64,000 nt of DNA, taken from the NCBI GenBank assembly GCA_963765625.1, contig CAVXXD010000018.1:62001-126000 (forward strand), written 5' to 3'. Below the pieces are notes generated by a model. It saw nothing but the letters and a program-made list of their open reading frames with translations, was not told the DNA's origin and ran no database searches. Shown here piece after piece: positions 24,343 through 33,510 of the stretch. The DNA comes from CAVXXD01 sp963765625 (GTDB lineage: Bacteria; Actinomycetota; Geothermincolia; Geothermincolales; Geothermincolaceae). Both the position numbers and the translations under genes were made by a program. Position 1 is the first letter of the stretch. Every line of letters begins with the position of its first letter.

Positions 24343-26112
24343 CTAGAGCTTGAAGACCAGGGTTAACTCGTTGCCCTCCCGGTTGAAGAGCAGCTCCCTG
24401 GCGTAGTGGCGCACCAGCCACAGCCCTCTGCCGCGCACCGAGAGGAGGTCCCGGCCTTCGGTGATGTTCCGTTTCAATACCTCCTCGTAATCGAAACCCG
24501 GCCCTTCGTCCCTGACCTTGATGTAGGCCAGCCCATCCGCCTTCTTCAGGGTGATGTATATCCTCTTCGATGTATCGTGGCAGTTGCCGTGTTCCATGGC
24601 GTTGTGGATAAGCTCCTCCAGGCAGAGCCGGAGGATCATGCTGTCCTCGCTCTCCAGGGTTTCCAGCGTCTGCAGGACGTTCAGAATCACCGAGCGTATC
24701 TCCTTGACGTCCGTTCCGATGGTCATGGTGAGGTCGTACTCCTCCTCAAGGTCCATCATCAGGACGGCGATGTCGTCGGGCTGGGGGGCGTCGCCGGTGA
24801 ACAGCATGACCTCGTCTATGAGGTGGTCGAGGAGGGTCTCGATATCGTTGTCCCAGTGCTCCTCCACGAAAGAGATGAAACGCTTGCGCCCGTACACCTC
24901 CTTATTGGCGTTGAGGGCGCCTGTCAGCCCGTCGGTGAACAGGATCAGGCGGTCGCCGCGCTTGAGCAGCACCGTCCGCTCCTCGAACTCGCCGTCCTCT
25001 TTCAGCCCGACGGGGTAACCCTCGGCCTCCAGCGATTCCACCCTGCCGTCGGCCCGGCGTACCAGCAGCGGCGCGTCGTGGCCTGCCTTGGAGTAGGTGA
25101 AGCCGTGGGTGGTCCCGTCGAAGAAGCCGTAGAAGAGGGTGGCGAAATTGTATTGCGACTCGTGGAAGCAGCGGCGGAAGGTGGAGTTGGCCTCGGAGAG
25201 GATGATCTTGGGGGAGGTGTGGGCCTTCCCCAACTCATAGAGGGAAGTGGTCAGGACGGCCATGATCAGGGCGGCGGGTAGCCCCTTGTTGGCCACGTCG
25301 CCGATCATCACTCCGAATTTGTTGGGACAGACCTCGGAGCGCAGGGTGGCGCACTGGTCCTGGATATGCGAGGAGCAATAGAAACAGAAGCGCGAGTCCT
25401 TTGCCAGGGGGATGATGCTGTAGAAATCGCCCCCCACGGCCGAAGCGGGCATCAACCGGGCGAGCAGCTTGACGGCCGCGCAGGGTACGTGCTTGGCGAT
25501 GATGGACTGCTGGATGCGGCTGGCCAGGGCGAGCTCCTTCTCCAGCTCCTCCTGCTTGCGCTGGAGGCGGTTGTAGAGTGAGGCGTTCTGGATGGCCATT
25601 GCCGCCAGGTCGGCGAAAGCGGTCAGGTATACCAGGTCCTCCTGGCCGAAATGGTGCTTCCGCATGGTGGAGATGTTAAGTACCCCGATGAGGCGGTCTT
25701 CCGCCATGAGGGGGATGGCCAGGGCGCTCCGGATATCGGGGTTGGTTCCCTTGAAGCGGTCGTCGGAGACTACGTCCTGCAACATCAGGGGCTCGTGGTG
25801 TTCGGCCACCCAGCCGACGATACCCTCCCCCAGTTTGACGCGGGCATTGATGGCGTCGGGGCTGAGGCCCCTGAACGTCACCATGAACAGTTCTTCCTGG
25901 CGCTCGTCCAGGAGCATGATGGATCCACGGTCGGCGGCCAGAAGCTCCAAGGCCAGATCGACCACGTTTTCGAGGCGGGTCGGCAGGTCGAGGGAGGCGG
26001 TGAGGATCTGGCCCACCTGGTAGAGGGTCTCCATCTTCTGGAGCTGGAGGTTGAGCGACTCGAGGTCGTCAGGAGCTTCCTGCGCCCGGCTCAACGGGTC
26101 TTTGTCAGCCAT
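24343..26112 (-). CDS. GAF-PP2C (RsbU-like) phosphatase fused to RsbW-like kinase domain
   Basis: This 589-residue partner-switching protein has a GAF sensor (about 35-180), a coiled-coil linker and a SpoIIE/PP2C phosphatase (GGDFYSIIPL at 228-236, GDVANKG at 271-277, LFTDGLTGA). A C-terminal GHKL ATPase of anti-sigma-kinase type follows, with N box EELIHNAMEHG and DEGPGFDYEE. Phosphatase and kinase for a STAS protein thus sit in one chain. Between the first two PP2C motifs is an insertion with four cysteines (C243, C246, C254, C262; CX2CX7CX7C) that ordinary RsbU proteins lack. The STAS gene lies 47 bases upstream. No sigma factor is nearby. Confidence 0.9.
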   Translation of the reverse strand: MADKDPLSRAQEAPDDLESLNLQLQKMETLYQVGQILTASLDLPTRLENVVDLALELLAADRGSIMLLDERQEELFMVTFRGLSPDAINARVKLGEGIVGWVAEHHEPLMLQDVVSDDRFKGTNPDIRSALAIPLMAEDRLIGVLNISTMRKHHFGQEDLVYLTAFADLAAMAIQNASLYNRLQRKQEELEKELALASRIQQSIIAKHVPCAAVKLLARLMPASAVGGDFYSIIPLAKDSRFCFYCSSHIQDQCATLRSEVCPNKFGVMIGDVANKGLPAALIMAVLTTSLYELGKAHTSPKIILSEANSTFRRCFHESQYNFATLFYGFFDGTTHGFTYSKAGHDAPLLVRRADGRVESLEAEGYPVGLKEDGEFEERTVLLKRGDRLILFTDGLTGALNANKEVYGRKRFISFVEEHWDNDIETLLDHLIDEVMLFTGDAPQPDDIAVLMMDLEEEYDLTMTIGTDVKEIRSVILNVLQTLETLESEDSMILRLCLEELIHNAMEHGNCHDTSKRIYITLKKADGLAYIKVRDEGPGFDYEEVLKRNITEGRDLLSVRGRGLWLVRHYARELLFNREGNELTLVFKL

Positions 26113-26159
26113 CTCTTAACCCTTTCGGGTGCGATGCGGTGCAGCATGAAAAGAAGGGG

Positions 26160-26507
26160 TCATCCCTCGAAGCTGGTGATGGCCGCGTTCTCCTCTTCGT
26201 ACAGGTCTATGATCTTGGTGAAGCGTACTACGTCCAGCAACTCCCTGATGGTCTCGGTGGCGTTGAGGATCTTCAGGGCCCCCTTGTTCTGCTGGGCCTT
26301 CTTGAAGGTATCCGCGATTATCGAAAGTCCGGCGGTGTTTATGTAGTTCATCCCCGCCAGGTCCAGTACAAGGTTGTAGCACCCGTCTTCCAGGATGCCG
26401 TCGATCGCGCTCTCGAACTGCTCAACCGTTTCCGAATCCACCACCCCATCGATATCTATGATAGCGATGGAGCCATCGGCCCCGGCTTTGCGCACTGAGA
26501 TTTCCAT
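26160..26507 (-). CDS. STAS-domain anti-sigma-factor antagonist
   Basis: This 115-residue STAS protein is of the SpoIIAA/RsbV type. The phosphorylation loop reads NYINTAGLSIIAD, so the modified residue is probably the threonine of INTAG rather than the more usual serine. It should be the substrate of the phosphatase and kinase domains in the fusion protein encoded just downstream, forming a two-gene partner-switching module. A GGAGG sequence precedes the ATG. What the released antagonist binds (a sigma factor kinase elsewhere, or the fused kinase itself) is not shown in the window. Confidence 0.92.
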   Translation of the reverse strand: MEISVRKAGADGSIAIIDIDGVVDSETVEQFESAIDGILEDGCYNLVLDLAGMNYINTAGLSIIADTFKKAQQNKGALKILNATETIRELLDVVRFTKIIDLYEEENAAITSFEG

Positions 26508-26672
26508 AGAGGACCTCCTTTACACCTTAAGGGACTGCGTGCGCCGCCCGGTCACACCATCTTGTAGGAACAGAATTATGATAGCACAACCCAACCCCGA
26601 CCGGCACAATGGCGGTTTTTTTGCCAAGAGCGCCACATATCGGGTCTGGATATAAAAGGTAAATTGTAGAAG

Positions 26673-28787
26673 ATGACAGAATTAATATCTGAATGCGTGT
26701 CCGCGTATTCCCTTGAGAAAGAACGGGGTGAGGCATTGTCACTGTCCGGCGCGGCGTTTCCCTTCACGGCCGTCGTGGGCCAGGAGCGGATGAAGACGGC
26801 TTTGATCATCAACGCCGTCAACCCTTCCATCGGGGGGGTCCTGATCAAGGGTGAGCGGGGCACGGGCAAGTCCACCGCGGTGCGGGCCCTGGCCGACCTG
26901 CTGCCGGAGATAGAGGTCTCCGCCGGGTGCCGCTTTTCCTGCCACCCCACCGACGCCAACCGGATGTGCGACGACTGCGGGCGCCTCCTGCGGGAAGGCG
27001 AAGGCCCGGTTTCGGCCGTACGCAAGGTGAGCCTGGTGGACCTGCCCCTCAACGCTTCCGAGGATCGCGTGGTGGGCACCCTCGACATCGAAGCCGCCAT
27101 CCAGCGAGGTGAGAAGAACTTCGAGCCGGGCTTGCTGGCCCGGGCCAACCGGGCCATCCTGTACATCGATGAGGTCAATCTGCTGGACGACCACATCGTC
27201 GATATCCTGCTGGACGCCGCGGCCATGGGTATGAACGTGGTCGAGAGGGAGGGAGTCTCCTTTTCTCACCCTTCTTCTTTCATCATGATCGGCACCATGA
27301 ACCCGGAAGAGGGTGAACTGCGCCCGCAGATGGAGGACCGCTTCGGCCTCTGCGTCGAGGTCAGGGGAGAGCGGGACTGTTCCGCCCGGGCGGAGATAAT
27401 CAGGCGTCGGAAGAGCTTTCTGACGGACCCCATAACCCTGCGTGAGTCCTACAGCCGGGAGCAGCAGGGACTGCGAGAGCGCATCGTGCGGGCCCGGGAA
27501 CTGCTGCCCGGGGTAGAACTGCCCGATCCTATGCTGGAGCTGATAACCCACGTGGCCGTGGAGTTCGAGGTCTGTGGACACCGCGCCGACCTGGCCATGA
27601 TGAACGCCGCCCTGGCTTGCGCCGCCCTGGAGGGGAGGACGGAAGTCGAACTCTCCGACATCAAGGCGGTGGCGGAATTCGCGCTGGCCCACCGCCTCCG
27701 CAAGGATCCCTTCGACCGGGAGATGAAAGATCTCAACCGGCTTGATCACGTCATCGAGAAAAAACTCGCCCCGGCGCCCCCACGGGTTCAGCCGGGACCG
27801 GACTTCGAGGAATCCGCACCGCCGCGTCCGGTGGGCGTGCCCAACAGTGCCGAGGCTCCCCCCGAGCGGGCCGAGGCCGCGCAGTTGTTCGGAGAAGAGA
27901 AGCGGCGGGAGGACGGAAACACCACTGCCCCCCTGCCGAAGCTGGAGCCGGCCGCGGCCGTCAGGGGGGTCAGGAACGGGGGCGGAAAGCGCACTCTCGT
28001 CAACACCGAGAGCAGTTCCGGCCGGACCGTGGGCACGCGCATCCCCCGCGCTGACCGGGAAGATGACATGCGGGACATCGCCTTCGACGCCACCATCCGG
28101 GCCGCCGCCTCCGCCGGCCGCATACGCGGCGAGGACGGCACTTTCGAGATCCGCCGGGAGGACCTGCGGACCAAGGTGAGAAAGCGCAAGGTGGGCAACA
28201 TGGTGCTCTTCGTGGTGGACGCCAGTGCCTCCATGGGAGCCGCCGCCCGCATGGAGGCGGCCCGCGAGGCGGTCATGGCCCTGCTCAAGGACGCTTATCA
28301 GAAGCGTGACCGGGTCGGGCTCATCTCTTTCAAGGACGAGCGGGCTTCGCTGGCCCTCTCTCCCACCTCCAGCGTGCAGCTGGCGGGCATATATCTGAAG
28401 GAACTGACCACCGGGGGAGCCACCCCTTTGAGCCACGGACTGGCCCTGGGCCTGCAGATCATCAGGAAAGAGATGCAGCGGGACCCGGATATACTGCCAG
28501 CCATGACCCTGATCACCGATGGCCATGGCAACGTGGCCATCAGGTCCGACGACCCCTTGAAAGAAAGCCTTGCCCACGCCCAGGCAATCCAGTCCGAAGG
28601 GGTCCGAAGCCTGGTGCTGGACACTTCCAGGAACGGGAGCCTGCCGGGCGTCCCCGGGGCCCCGGCCTTCCGGGCCGGCGCCCCGGCCTTCCGCATTGCC
28701 CAGGCGCTGGGGGCCGACTACCACCGCCTTGAGAATCCCCAGGCGGACCGGATCGTCTCCTGGGTCGAGGAGAGCCTGCGCCGTTAG
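26673..28787 (+). CDS. Magnesium/cobalt-chelatase-like AAA+ and VWA protein (BchI-BchD fusion)
   Basis: This 704-residue fusion has an N-terminal AAA+ motor (FPFTAVVGQERMKTAL, Walker A GERGTGKST, Walker B ILYIDEVNLLDDH). A four-cysteine/histidine insertion (CRFSCHPTDANRMCDDC) lies inside it. A proline-rich linker follows (about 365-440), then a C-terminal VWA domain with the MIDAS motif DASASMGA. It matches the I/D motor subunits of Mg-chelatase or cobaltochelatase, which power metal insertion into tetrapyrroles. No large catalytic subunit (BchH/CobN) is in the window, so its role is uncertain. ATG 26673 is the first start; TATAAA lies 16 bases upstream. Internal TTGs before FPFTAVVG could also serve. 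Confidence 0.88.
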   Translation: MTELISECVSAYSLEKERGEALSLSGAAFPFTAVVGQERMKTALIINAVNPSIGGVLIKGERGTGKSTAVRALADLLPEIEVSAGCRFSCHPTDANRMCDDCGRLLREGEGPVSAVRKVSLVDLPLNASEDRVVGTLDIEAAIQRGEKNFEPGLLARANRAILYIDEVNLLDDHIVDILLDAAAMGMNVVEREGVSFSHPSSFIMIGTMNPEEGELRPQMEDRFGLCVEVRGERDCSARAEIIRRRKSFLTDPITLRESYSREQQGLRERIVRARELLPGVELPDPMLELITHVAVEFEVCGHRADLAMMNAALACAALEGRTEVELSDIKAVAEFALAHRLRKDPFDREMKDLNRLDHVIEKKLAPAPPRVQPGPDFEESAPPRPVGVPNSAEAPPERAEAAQLFGEEKRREDGNTTAPLPKLEPAAAVRGVRNGGGKRTLVNTESSSGRTVGTRIPRADREDDMRDIAFDATIRAAASAGRIRGEDGTFEIRREDLRTKVRKRKVGNMVLFVVDASASMGAAARMEAAREAVMALLKDAYQKRDRVGLISFKDERASLALSPTSSVQLAGIYLKELTTGGATPLSHGLALGLQIIRKEMQRDPDILPAMTLITDGHGNVAIRSDDPLKESLAHAQAIQSEGVRSLVLDTSRNGSLPGVPGAPAFRAGAPAFRIAQALGADYHRLENPQADRIVSWVEESLRR

Positions 28788-28889
28788 GCCTAACCTCGCT
28801 TACATCTACCGTCAGCGCGGTTTTCCGGCGGCAGGCCGTGCGCTCTTCGGATGACAAAGTTTTCTACAAGTGGTAATCTATTCATAATC

Positions 28890-30737
28890 ATGGATAAGCG
28901 GGAGCAGTCGGCGGAAGAGACCCTGGAACGGAAGAAGCGCATCTGGGACCTGGTCATGCTGATGGCGGTCATCTGCGCGGTGCTTCTTCTGGCCGGTATG
29001 GTTTTCTTCTCCTATAGCGACAACGACGTGGCCCGCATCATCATCCAGGGCGTGTTCGCCCTGATGATCATCGCGCTCATGGCGTTCGTAGTAATCGAGT
29101 CGAAGCGTTACCGGGAGCAGAACAAGTCCCTGATCGAGGAGGTTACCGACCTCAACCTGCGCTTCGGCATCCTGGCGGACGCCATCAGCGCGGTCAGTTC
29201 CACCCTCGACTTGAACGAGATGGTCAACAACATACTCGCGGTGATGCTCAGCCTGACCGGGGCCAACATCGGGGCGGTGCTGCTACCCGACGAGAGCGGC
29301 CGGTTCTTCAAGGTAGCGGCGCATCGCGGTTTCCACGATTCTGCCGTGACCGCCCTGCAGGTCCCGGTCAACCGGGGCAACATCGGCAAGGTCTTCTCCA
29401 CCGGCCAGGTGATGATCCGCGACCAGATGCCGGAAGACCCCCAGGCGGCGGAGACGTATATCGACGGCAGGAATCCCGCCACCCAGATCATCATGGCCTT
29501 GCGGGCCAAGGGGGAGACGGTGGGCGTGGCTATTACCGCCACCATCCACCCCCACGAATATACCAAGGACGAGATGAGCCTGCTGGCCAACCTGTGCCAC
29601 GAGCTCTCCGTGGCCATCATCAATGTCGACCTGTACAAGCAGAGCCAGGAGACCCTGCGATGGCTGGCGGACACCCAGGAATACACTGAGCATTTCATCG
29701 AGGAGATAATCTCCGGGGTGATCATGGTCGACTCCGACGGGAACGTGATGTACTTCAACCGCGAGGCGGTGGAGATAACCGGCATAGCGGCCAAAGAAGT
29801 CGTCGGCGTCGACTACCTGGATTTCGAGACGGCGGAATCCCTGCGCCCCCTGGCCCCGTTGAAGAACCTCCTGGCCGTGGTTCTGGGGGACCAGCGTGTT
29901 TTCCGCCGCCACGAGATCGTCACCACCAACCGGGAAGGCCGCCGGGTGAGCATCTCCTTTAACGCTTTTCCCCTGCACCGGGGGAATGGCGATCTGATGG
30001 GGGCGGCCCTGGTCTTCATGGACATCTCCACCGTCAAGGACATGGAGGGGCGCCTGCGCCAGCAGGATCACCTCTCCATCCTCGGGCAGATGGCGGCCAA
30101 GATCGCCCACGAGGTCAAGAACCCCCTCTTCGCCATCATCGGGCTGGCGGAGGAATTGCAGGAAACCGAGAAGGACCCGGACCGGCTCCATCTCATCGAG
30201 ATGATCGGCCGCGAGGCCACCCTGTGCAACCAGTGGATCTCGGGCATGCTCTCTTTCTCCAAGGCCCCCACCGCGGCGGCGGTGACGGCCGAGCCTTCCT
30301 TCCTCGACCTGCCAGCCAATCTCCATCGCCTGCTGGCGGATTTCATCCGCGTCAACGGACGCGAGAACCTGCGGGTGGTGGAGGACTTCGAAGAGAACCT
30401 GCCCCGGGTGAAGATGACCCTGGACCAGCTGCGCCACGTCTTCACCAATCTCTTCGAGAACGCCTTCCATTCCATGCCTCAGGGCGGGGTTCTCACGGTG
30501 AGGGCACGCAATACCCGCGACGGCCACATCGAGGTGCGGGTGGAGGATACGGGTTTCGGCATCAAGCCGGACGTCCTGCCCAACATCTTCGCGCCTTTCT
30601 ACACCAACAAGGACGATGGCACCGGACTCGGACTGGCCATTGTTCAGAAAATCATTCTGGACATCGGGGGCTCCATCGACGTACGCTCACAGGAGAATGT
30701 GGGAACGACATTTATAATCAAACTTCTGGTACACTGA
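28890..30737 (+). CDS. Sensor histidine kinase (2 TM, GAF, PAS, HisKA)
   Basis: This kinase of about 615 residues has two N-terminal membrane helices with a short loop (about 22-70), a GAF domain (about 100-250), a PAS domain (about 280-390), a HisKA domain and a HATPase domain. H407 lies in KIAHEVKNPLFAIIG. The ATPase boxes are NLFENAFHSMPQGG, DTGFGIK and GTGLGLAIVQK. It is an orthodox, NtrB-like membrane kinase and probably phosphorylates the single-domain regulator 36 bases downstream. ATG 28890 follows an AT-rich TAATCT/CATAAT region; ATG 28851 in the same frame adds 13 residues but has no ribosome binding site. Confidence 0.9.
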   Translation: MDKREQSAEETLERKKRIWDLVMLMAVICAVLLLAGMVFFSYSDNDVARIIIQGVFALMIIALMAFVVIESKRYREQNKSLIEEVTDLNLRFGILADAISAVSSTLDLNEMVNNILAVMLSLTGANIGAVLLPDESGRFFKVAAHRGFHDSAVTALQVPVNRGNIGKVFSTGQVMIRDQMPEDPQAAETYIDGRNPATQIIMALRAKGETVGVAITATIHPHEYTKDEMSLLANLCHELSVAIINVDLYKQSQETLRWLADTQEYTEHFIEEIISGVIMVDSDGNVMYFNREAVEITGIAAKEVVGVDYLDFETAESLRPLAPLKNLLAVVLGDQRVFRRHEIVTTNREGRRVSISFNAFPLHRGNGDLMGAALVFMDISTVKDMEGRLRQQDHLSILGQMAAKIAHEVKNPLFAIIGLAEELQETEKDPDRLHLIEMIGREATLCNQWISGMLSFSKAPTAAAVTAEPSFLDLPANLHRLLADFIRVNGRENLRVVEDFEENLPRVKMTLDQLRHVFTNLFENAFHSMPQGGVLTVRARNTRDGHIEVRVEDTGFGIKPDVLPNIFAPFYTNKDDGTGLGLAIVQKIILDIGGSIDVRSQENVGTTFIIKLLVH

Positions 30738-30772
30738 AAAAGGCAGGCGGGAGATGTTGACGGTGGTAGGTA

Positions 30773-31153
30773 ATGGCCGAGAATAACATGGGAAAGTTGA
30801 TGATCGTCGACGACAACGAGGGCGTGCGGCACCTGGTGTCTCGCTGGCTGCAGCGAGCCGGTTTCTCGGTGACGCAGGCCAAGGATGGCGCGGAGGCGCT
30901 GGACCTGATCAAAAAGGACCCCCCGGACATCATCCTCGCGGATATCCGCATGCCCAAGATCAACGGGCTGGAACTGGCCCGGATGGTCAAGCGCGAGTTC
31001 CCCAACACCAAGGTGGTGCTGATGACCGCCTACTCCTCACCCCAGACCATCGCCCAGGCCAAGCGCGAAGGAGTGGACGATTACCTGGAGAAGCCCTTCA
31101 CCCAGGACCAGGTGGAAAAGACCGCCCGCGAAGTCATCATGCGCCAGAGCTGA
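30773..31153 (+). CDS. CheY-like single-domain response regulator
   Basis: This 126-residue protein is a receiver domain only. The acidic pair is in MIVDDNEG, phospho-acceptor D57 is in ILADIRMP, the switch threonine is in LMTAYSS, and the lysine is in YLEKPFT. Without an output domain it acts by protein contact or as a phosphorelay intermediate. It follows the membrane kinase and is probably its partner. It ends 3 bases before the convergent PHP gene. Confidence 0.93.
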   Translation: MAENNMGKLMIVDDNEGVRHLVSRWLQRAGFSVTQAKDGAEALDLIKKDPPDIILADIRMPKINGLELARMVKREFPNTKVVLMTAYSSPQTIAQAKREGVDDYLEKPFTQDQVEKTAREVIMRQS

Positions 31154-31156
31154 CCC

Positions 31157-31960
31157 TTAAATCAGCTGCTGCCTCGCTTTTCGTCCCTCGAACACCGTGA
31201 TGCTCTCGTACCCGGCTTCCTCCAGCAGGGCCAGGGCCAGGTTGAAGTCACGGCCGACTTCGTCGGGGGCGTGGGCGTCGGAGCCCAGGGTGACGGGGAT
31301 GCCCAGTTCCCGTCCCTGTTTCAGGAAAGCGGGAGCGGGATAGATCTCCGCTACCGGCTTGCGAAGCCCCGCGGTGTTTATCTCTACCGCCAGGCCGGTG
31401 CGGGCCACCCGCTCCAGGCATTCCCTGTATATCTCTTCAAGGTCCCCCTCCGGGCGGTAGCCGAACTTCTTGACCAGGTCGGGGTGGGGAAGGGCGTCGA
31501 AGAGCCCGCACTCCGCGGCGTCGGCCAGCAGCTCGAAATAACGGCGGTATAACAGGTCGATATCGCAGCATTCGTAGCCGTCCAGGCAGCGGGGGTCGTC
31601 GAAAGCCCAGCCGTCCACGAAATGGACCGAGCCGTATACGTAGTCGAAAGAATAGCGCCCCAGCATGTCTTCCAGCTGATCGAGCACCTCGGGGACGTAG
31701 TCGGCCTCTATGCCCAGCCGGATGGGAAAGCCCGGGAACTCCGCGCGCAGCTCCTCCACTTCGGCGATGTACAGGGGGACTTCTTCAAGGTCCATGGCCA
31801 GGTGGGCGTCGCGCAGGTGCAGCATGGGGAAGTGGTCGGCGAAACCCATCTCGGCCAACCCCGCCTGCCGCGCCTCCAGGACGTAGTCGCGCATGGCTCC
31901 CACGGCATGGCCGCAGCGGGTGGTGTGGATATGGTAATCGACGAGGAAATGGTCCCGCAT
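31157..31960 (-). CDS. Histidinol-phosphatase-type PHP phosphatase
   Basis: This 267-residue protein is of the HisK/HisJ group of PHP phosphatases. It begins VDYHIHTTRCGHA (HxH metal motif), continues with GFADHFPM and GIEADYVPE, and has the later motifs GSVHF, LPHPDL and GSDAHAPDEVG. Family members dephosphorylate histidinol phosphate in histidine synthesis, but no other his gene is nearby, so another sugar or amino alcohol phosphate is possible. It is 15 bases downstream of a PfkB kinase gene, which suggests a small sugar-phosphate operon. Confidence 0.85.
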   Translation of the reverse strand: MRDHFLVDYHIHTTRCGHAVGAMRDYVLEARQAGLAEMGFADHFPMLHLRDAHLAMDLEEVPLYIAEVEELRAEFPGFPIRLGIEADYVPEVLDQLEDMLGRYSFDYVYGSVHFVDGWAFDDPRCLDGYECCDIDLLYRRYFELLADAAECGLFDALPHPDLVKKFGYRPEGDLEEIYRECLERVARTGLAVEINTAGLRKPVAEIYPAPAFLKQGRELGIPVTLGSDAHAPDEVGRDFNLALALLEEAGYESITVFEGRKARQQLI

Positions 31961-31975
31961 GCCCCGGTCTCACTC

Positions 31976-32878
31976 TTACTCGAAACGGGTTATCTTCAGG
32001 AACTCGTAGTAGCGTTTGTCGATGTCCTCGAAGGTCAGGTTGCGCAACCGCTCGCAGGAGAAGGCCTCGACGTTATATGAGGCCATCACGCTGCCGTAGA
32101 CGATGGAGCGCCGCAGGTCCTCCTCGGTGAAATCCTCGAAGCGCGAGAGCGACCCGAGAAAGCCGCCGCCGAAGGTATCCCCCGCCCCGGTGGGGTCGTA
32201 GACGAACTCCAGGGGGTAGGCGGTGAGGGCGAAGAGGCTGTCCTGGCTGAGCATGAGCACGCCGTGTTCCCCCTTCTTGATGATGACCCGATTGGGGCCG
32301 AGCTCGAGGATCTTGCGGGCGGCCAGGATGAGGTTGGGCTCCTGCACCAGTTCCCGCGCCTCGGCGTCATTGAGGAGCATGATGTCCACCTGCTTCATGG
32401 TCTCCAGCAAGTCGTCTTTCTTGTTCTCGATCCAGTAGTTCATGGTGTCGCAGAGGACCAGTTTGGGACGGCGCACCTGCTCCAGCACCTTGCGTTGCAG
32501 CACCGGGTCGATGTTGGCCAGGAAGACGTAGTCACTGTCGCGGTAGGCCTCGGGGACGTCCGGCTCGAAGGTCTCGAAGACGTTGAGCTGGGTGTCCATG
32601 GTGTGGGCTTCGTTGAGGTCGTATTCGTAGCTGCCCTTCCAGCGGAAGGTCTTGCCGGGGACGCGCGTCAGGCCCTCCAGGTCGATGTTGCGTCCGGCCA
32701 GGAAGTCGACGTGTTCGGTGGGGAAGTCCTCACCGGTCACCGCCACCACCCGCACCTCCGAGAAAAAGGAAGCCGCCACGCTGAAGAAGACGGCCGAGCC
32801 GCCCAGCACTTCTTCCCTTTCGCCGAAGGGGGTCTTCACGCTGTCCAAGGCAACCGAACCAACCACCAGGATACTCAT
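31976..32878 (-). CDS. PfkB-family sugar/nucleoside kinase
   Basis: This 300-residue ribokinase-like enzyme has GGSAVFFSVAASFF near the N terminus (the family glycine pair) and the C-terminal signature DPTGAGDTFGGGFLG with the catalytic aspartate. Phosphate transfer from ATP to a sugar or nucleoside hydroxyl is expected; the exact substrate is not evident. It lies divergent from the FmdB and MTA phosphorylase genes. PfkB kinases near MTA phosphorylases are sometimes part of purine or methylthioadenosine salvage, so an adenosine or 5-deoxyribose-type substrate is a reasonable guess. Confidence 0.9.
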   Translation of the reverse strand: MSILVVGSVALDSVKTPFGEREEVLGGSAVFFSVAASFFSEVRVVAVTGEDFPTEHVDFLAGRNIDLEGLTRVPGKTFRWKGSYEYDLNEAHTMDTQLNVFETFEPDVPEAYRDSDYVFLANIDPVLQRKVLEQVRRPKLVLCDTMNYWIENKKDDLLETMKQVDIMLLNDAEARELVQEPNLILAARKILELGPNRVIIKKGEHGVLMLSQDSLFALTAYPLEFVYDPTGAGDTFGGGFLGSLSRFEDFTEEDLRRSIVYGSVMASYNVEAFSCERLRNLTFEDIDKRYYEFLKITRFE

Positions 32879-33077
32879 ATATGCCTCCTTGTCTGCCGTT
32901 TTATCGATTGTAACACAGCGGGTGTCGACGCTTGCAGCTCAAGGCGCACACCCGGGTCAAGCCGGGCGAAACGAGGTGCGGCATGAGCCGCGTTGTTGAA
33001 AAATTCCGGTAAATCTGCATTAATAAGACTTTGAAACCCACCCTGGGGGTGGAAATTATTCCGGAAGGTGAGAGAAG

Positions 33078-33419
33078 ATGCCGACATACGAATACAAATG
33101 CACGGAATGCGGCCATTGTTTCGACGTGGTGCACGGGGTGCACGACAACGTCGAAAGCTGCGAATCCTGCGGATCGAAGGTGCGCCGTGTCTTTCACCCG
33201 GTCGGAGTGATCTTCAAGGGATCGGGGTTCTATTCCACCGACAACCGCTCCAAGAGCGGCAATGGTGGAAAAGCGCCCAGCTCCGTGGAAGCCGGCTCAT
33301 CAGACAACAAGGCCGACGAACCCAAAGCCTCCGCGGCTGATAAGCCGGCCGACAAGCAGACCGGCGAGGCGGAGAAAGCCGGAACCGCGGAGAAGGCCGG
33401 GAAGTCCGACCAGGCATGA
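33078..33419 (+). CDS. FmdB-family zinc ribbon protein
   Basis: This 113-residue protein starts MPTYEYKCTECGHCFDVV and has a second CxxC (CESCGSKV), the N-terminal zinc ribbon of the FmdB/putative regulatory protein family. The C-terminal half is low-complexity, rich in Lys, Ala, Glu and Ser, and probably disordered. FmdB-like ribbons are widespread, with no firm function. A GGTGAGAGAAG purine stretch precedes the ATG. It lies upstream of the MTA phosphorylase gene in the same direction. Confidence 0.9.
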   Translation: MPTYEYKCTECGHCFDVVHGVHDNVESCESCGSKVRRVFHPVGVIFKGSGFYSTDNRSKSGNGGKAPSSVEAGSSDNKADEPKASAADKPADKQTGEAEKAGTAEKAGKSDQA

Positions 33420-33441
33420 CCGGGCCGCATGCCCTTAATCC

Positions 33442-33472
33442 ATAGCGCCACGGCGGAATCGCCGCTATTTTA
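33442..33472 (+). terminator. Possible weak terminator
   Basis: ATAGCG and CGCTAT flank a smaller GCG-GAAT-CGC hairpin and are followed by TTTTAC. The stem is interrupted, so termination between the FmdB and MTA phosphorylase genes would be partial at best. Confidence 0.3.
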
Positions 33473-33510
33473 CAGTGCTCGTTGAGTTACTTCGGACAAG
33501 GAGGCAGTTC

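Noticed and set aside
26739..28724. A 661-codon minus-strand frame
   Set aside because: It is antisense to the AAA+/VWA gene, has no recognisable domain and has the glycine/histidine/valine-rich composition typical of GC-rich shadow frames.
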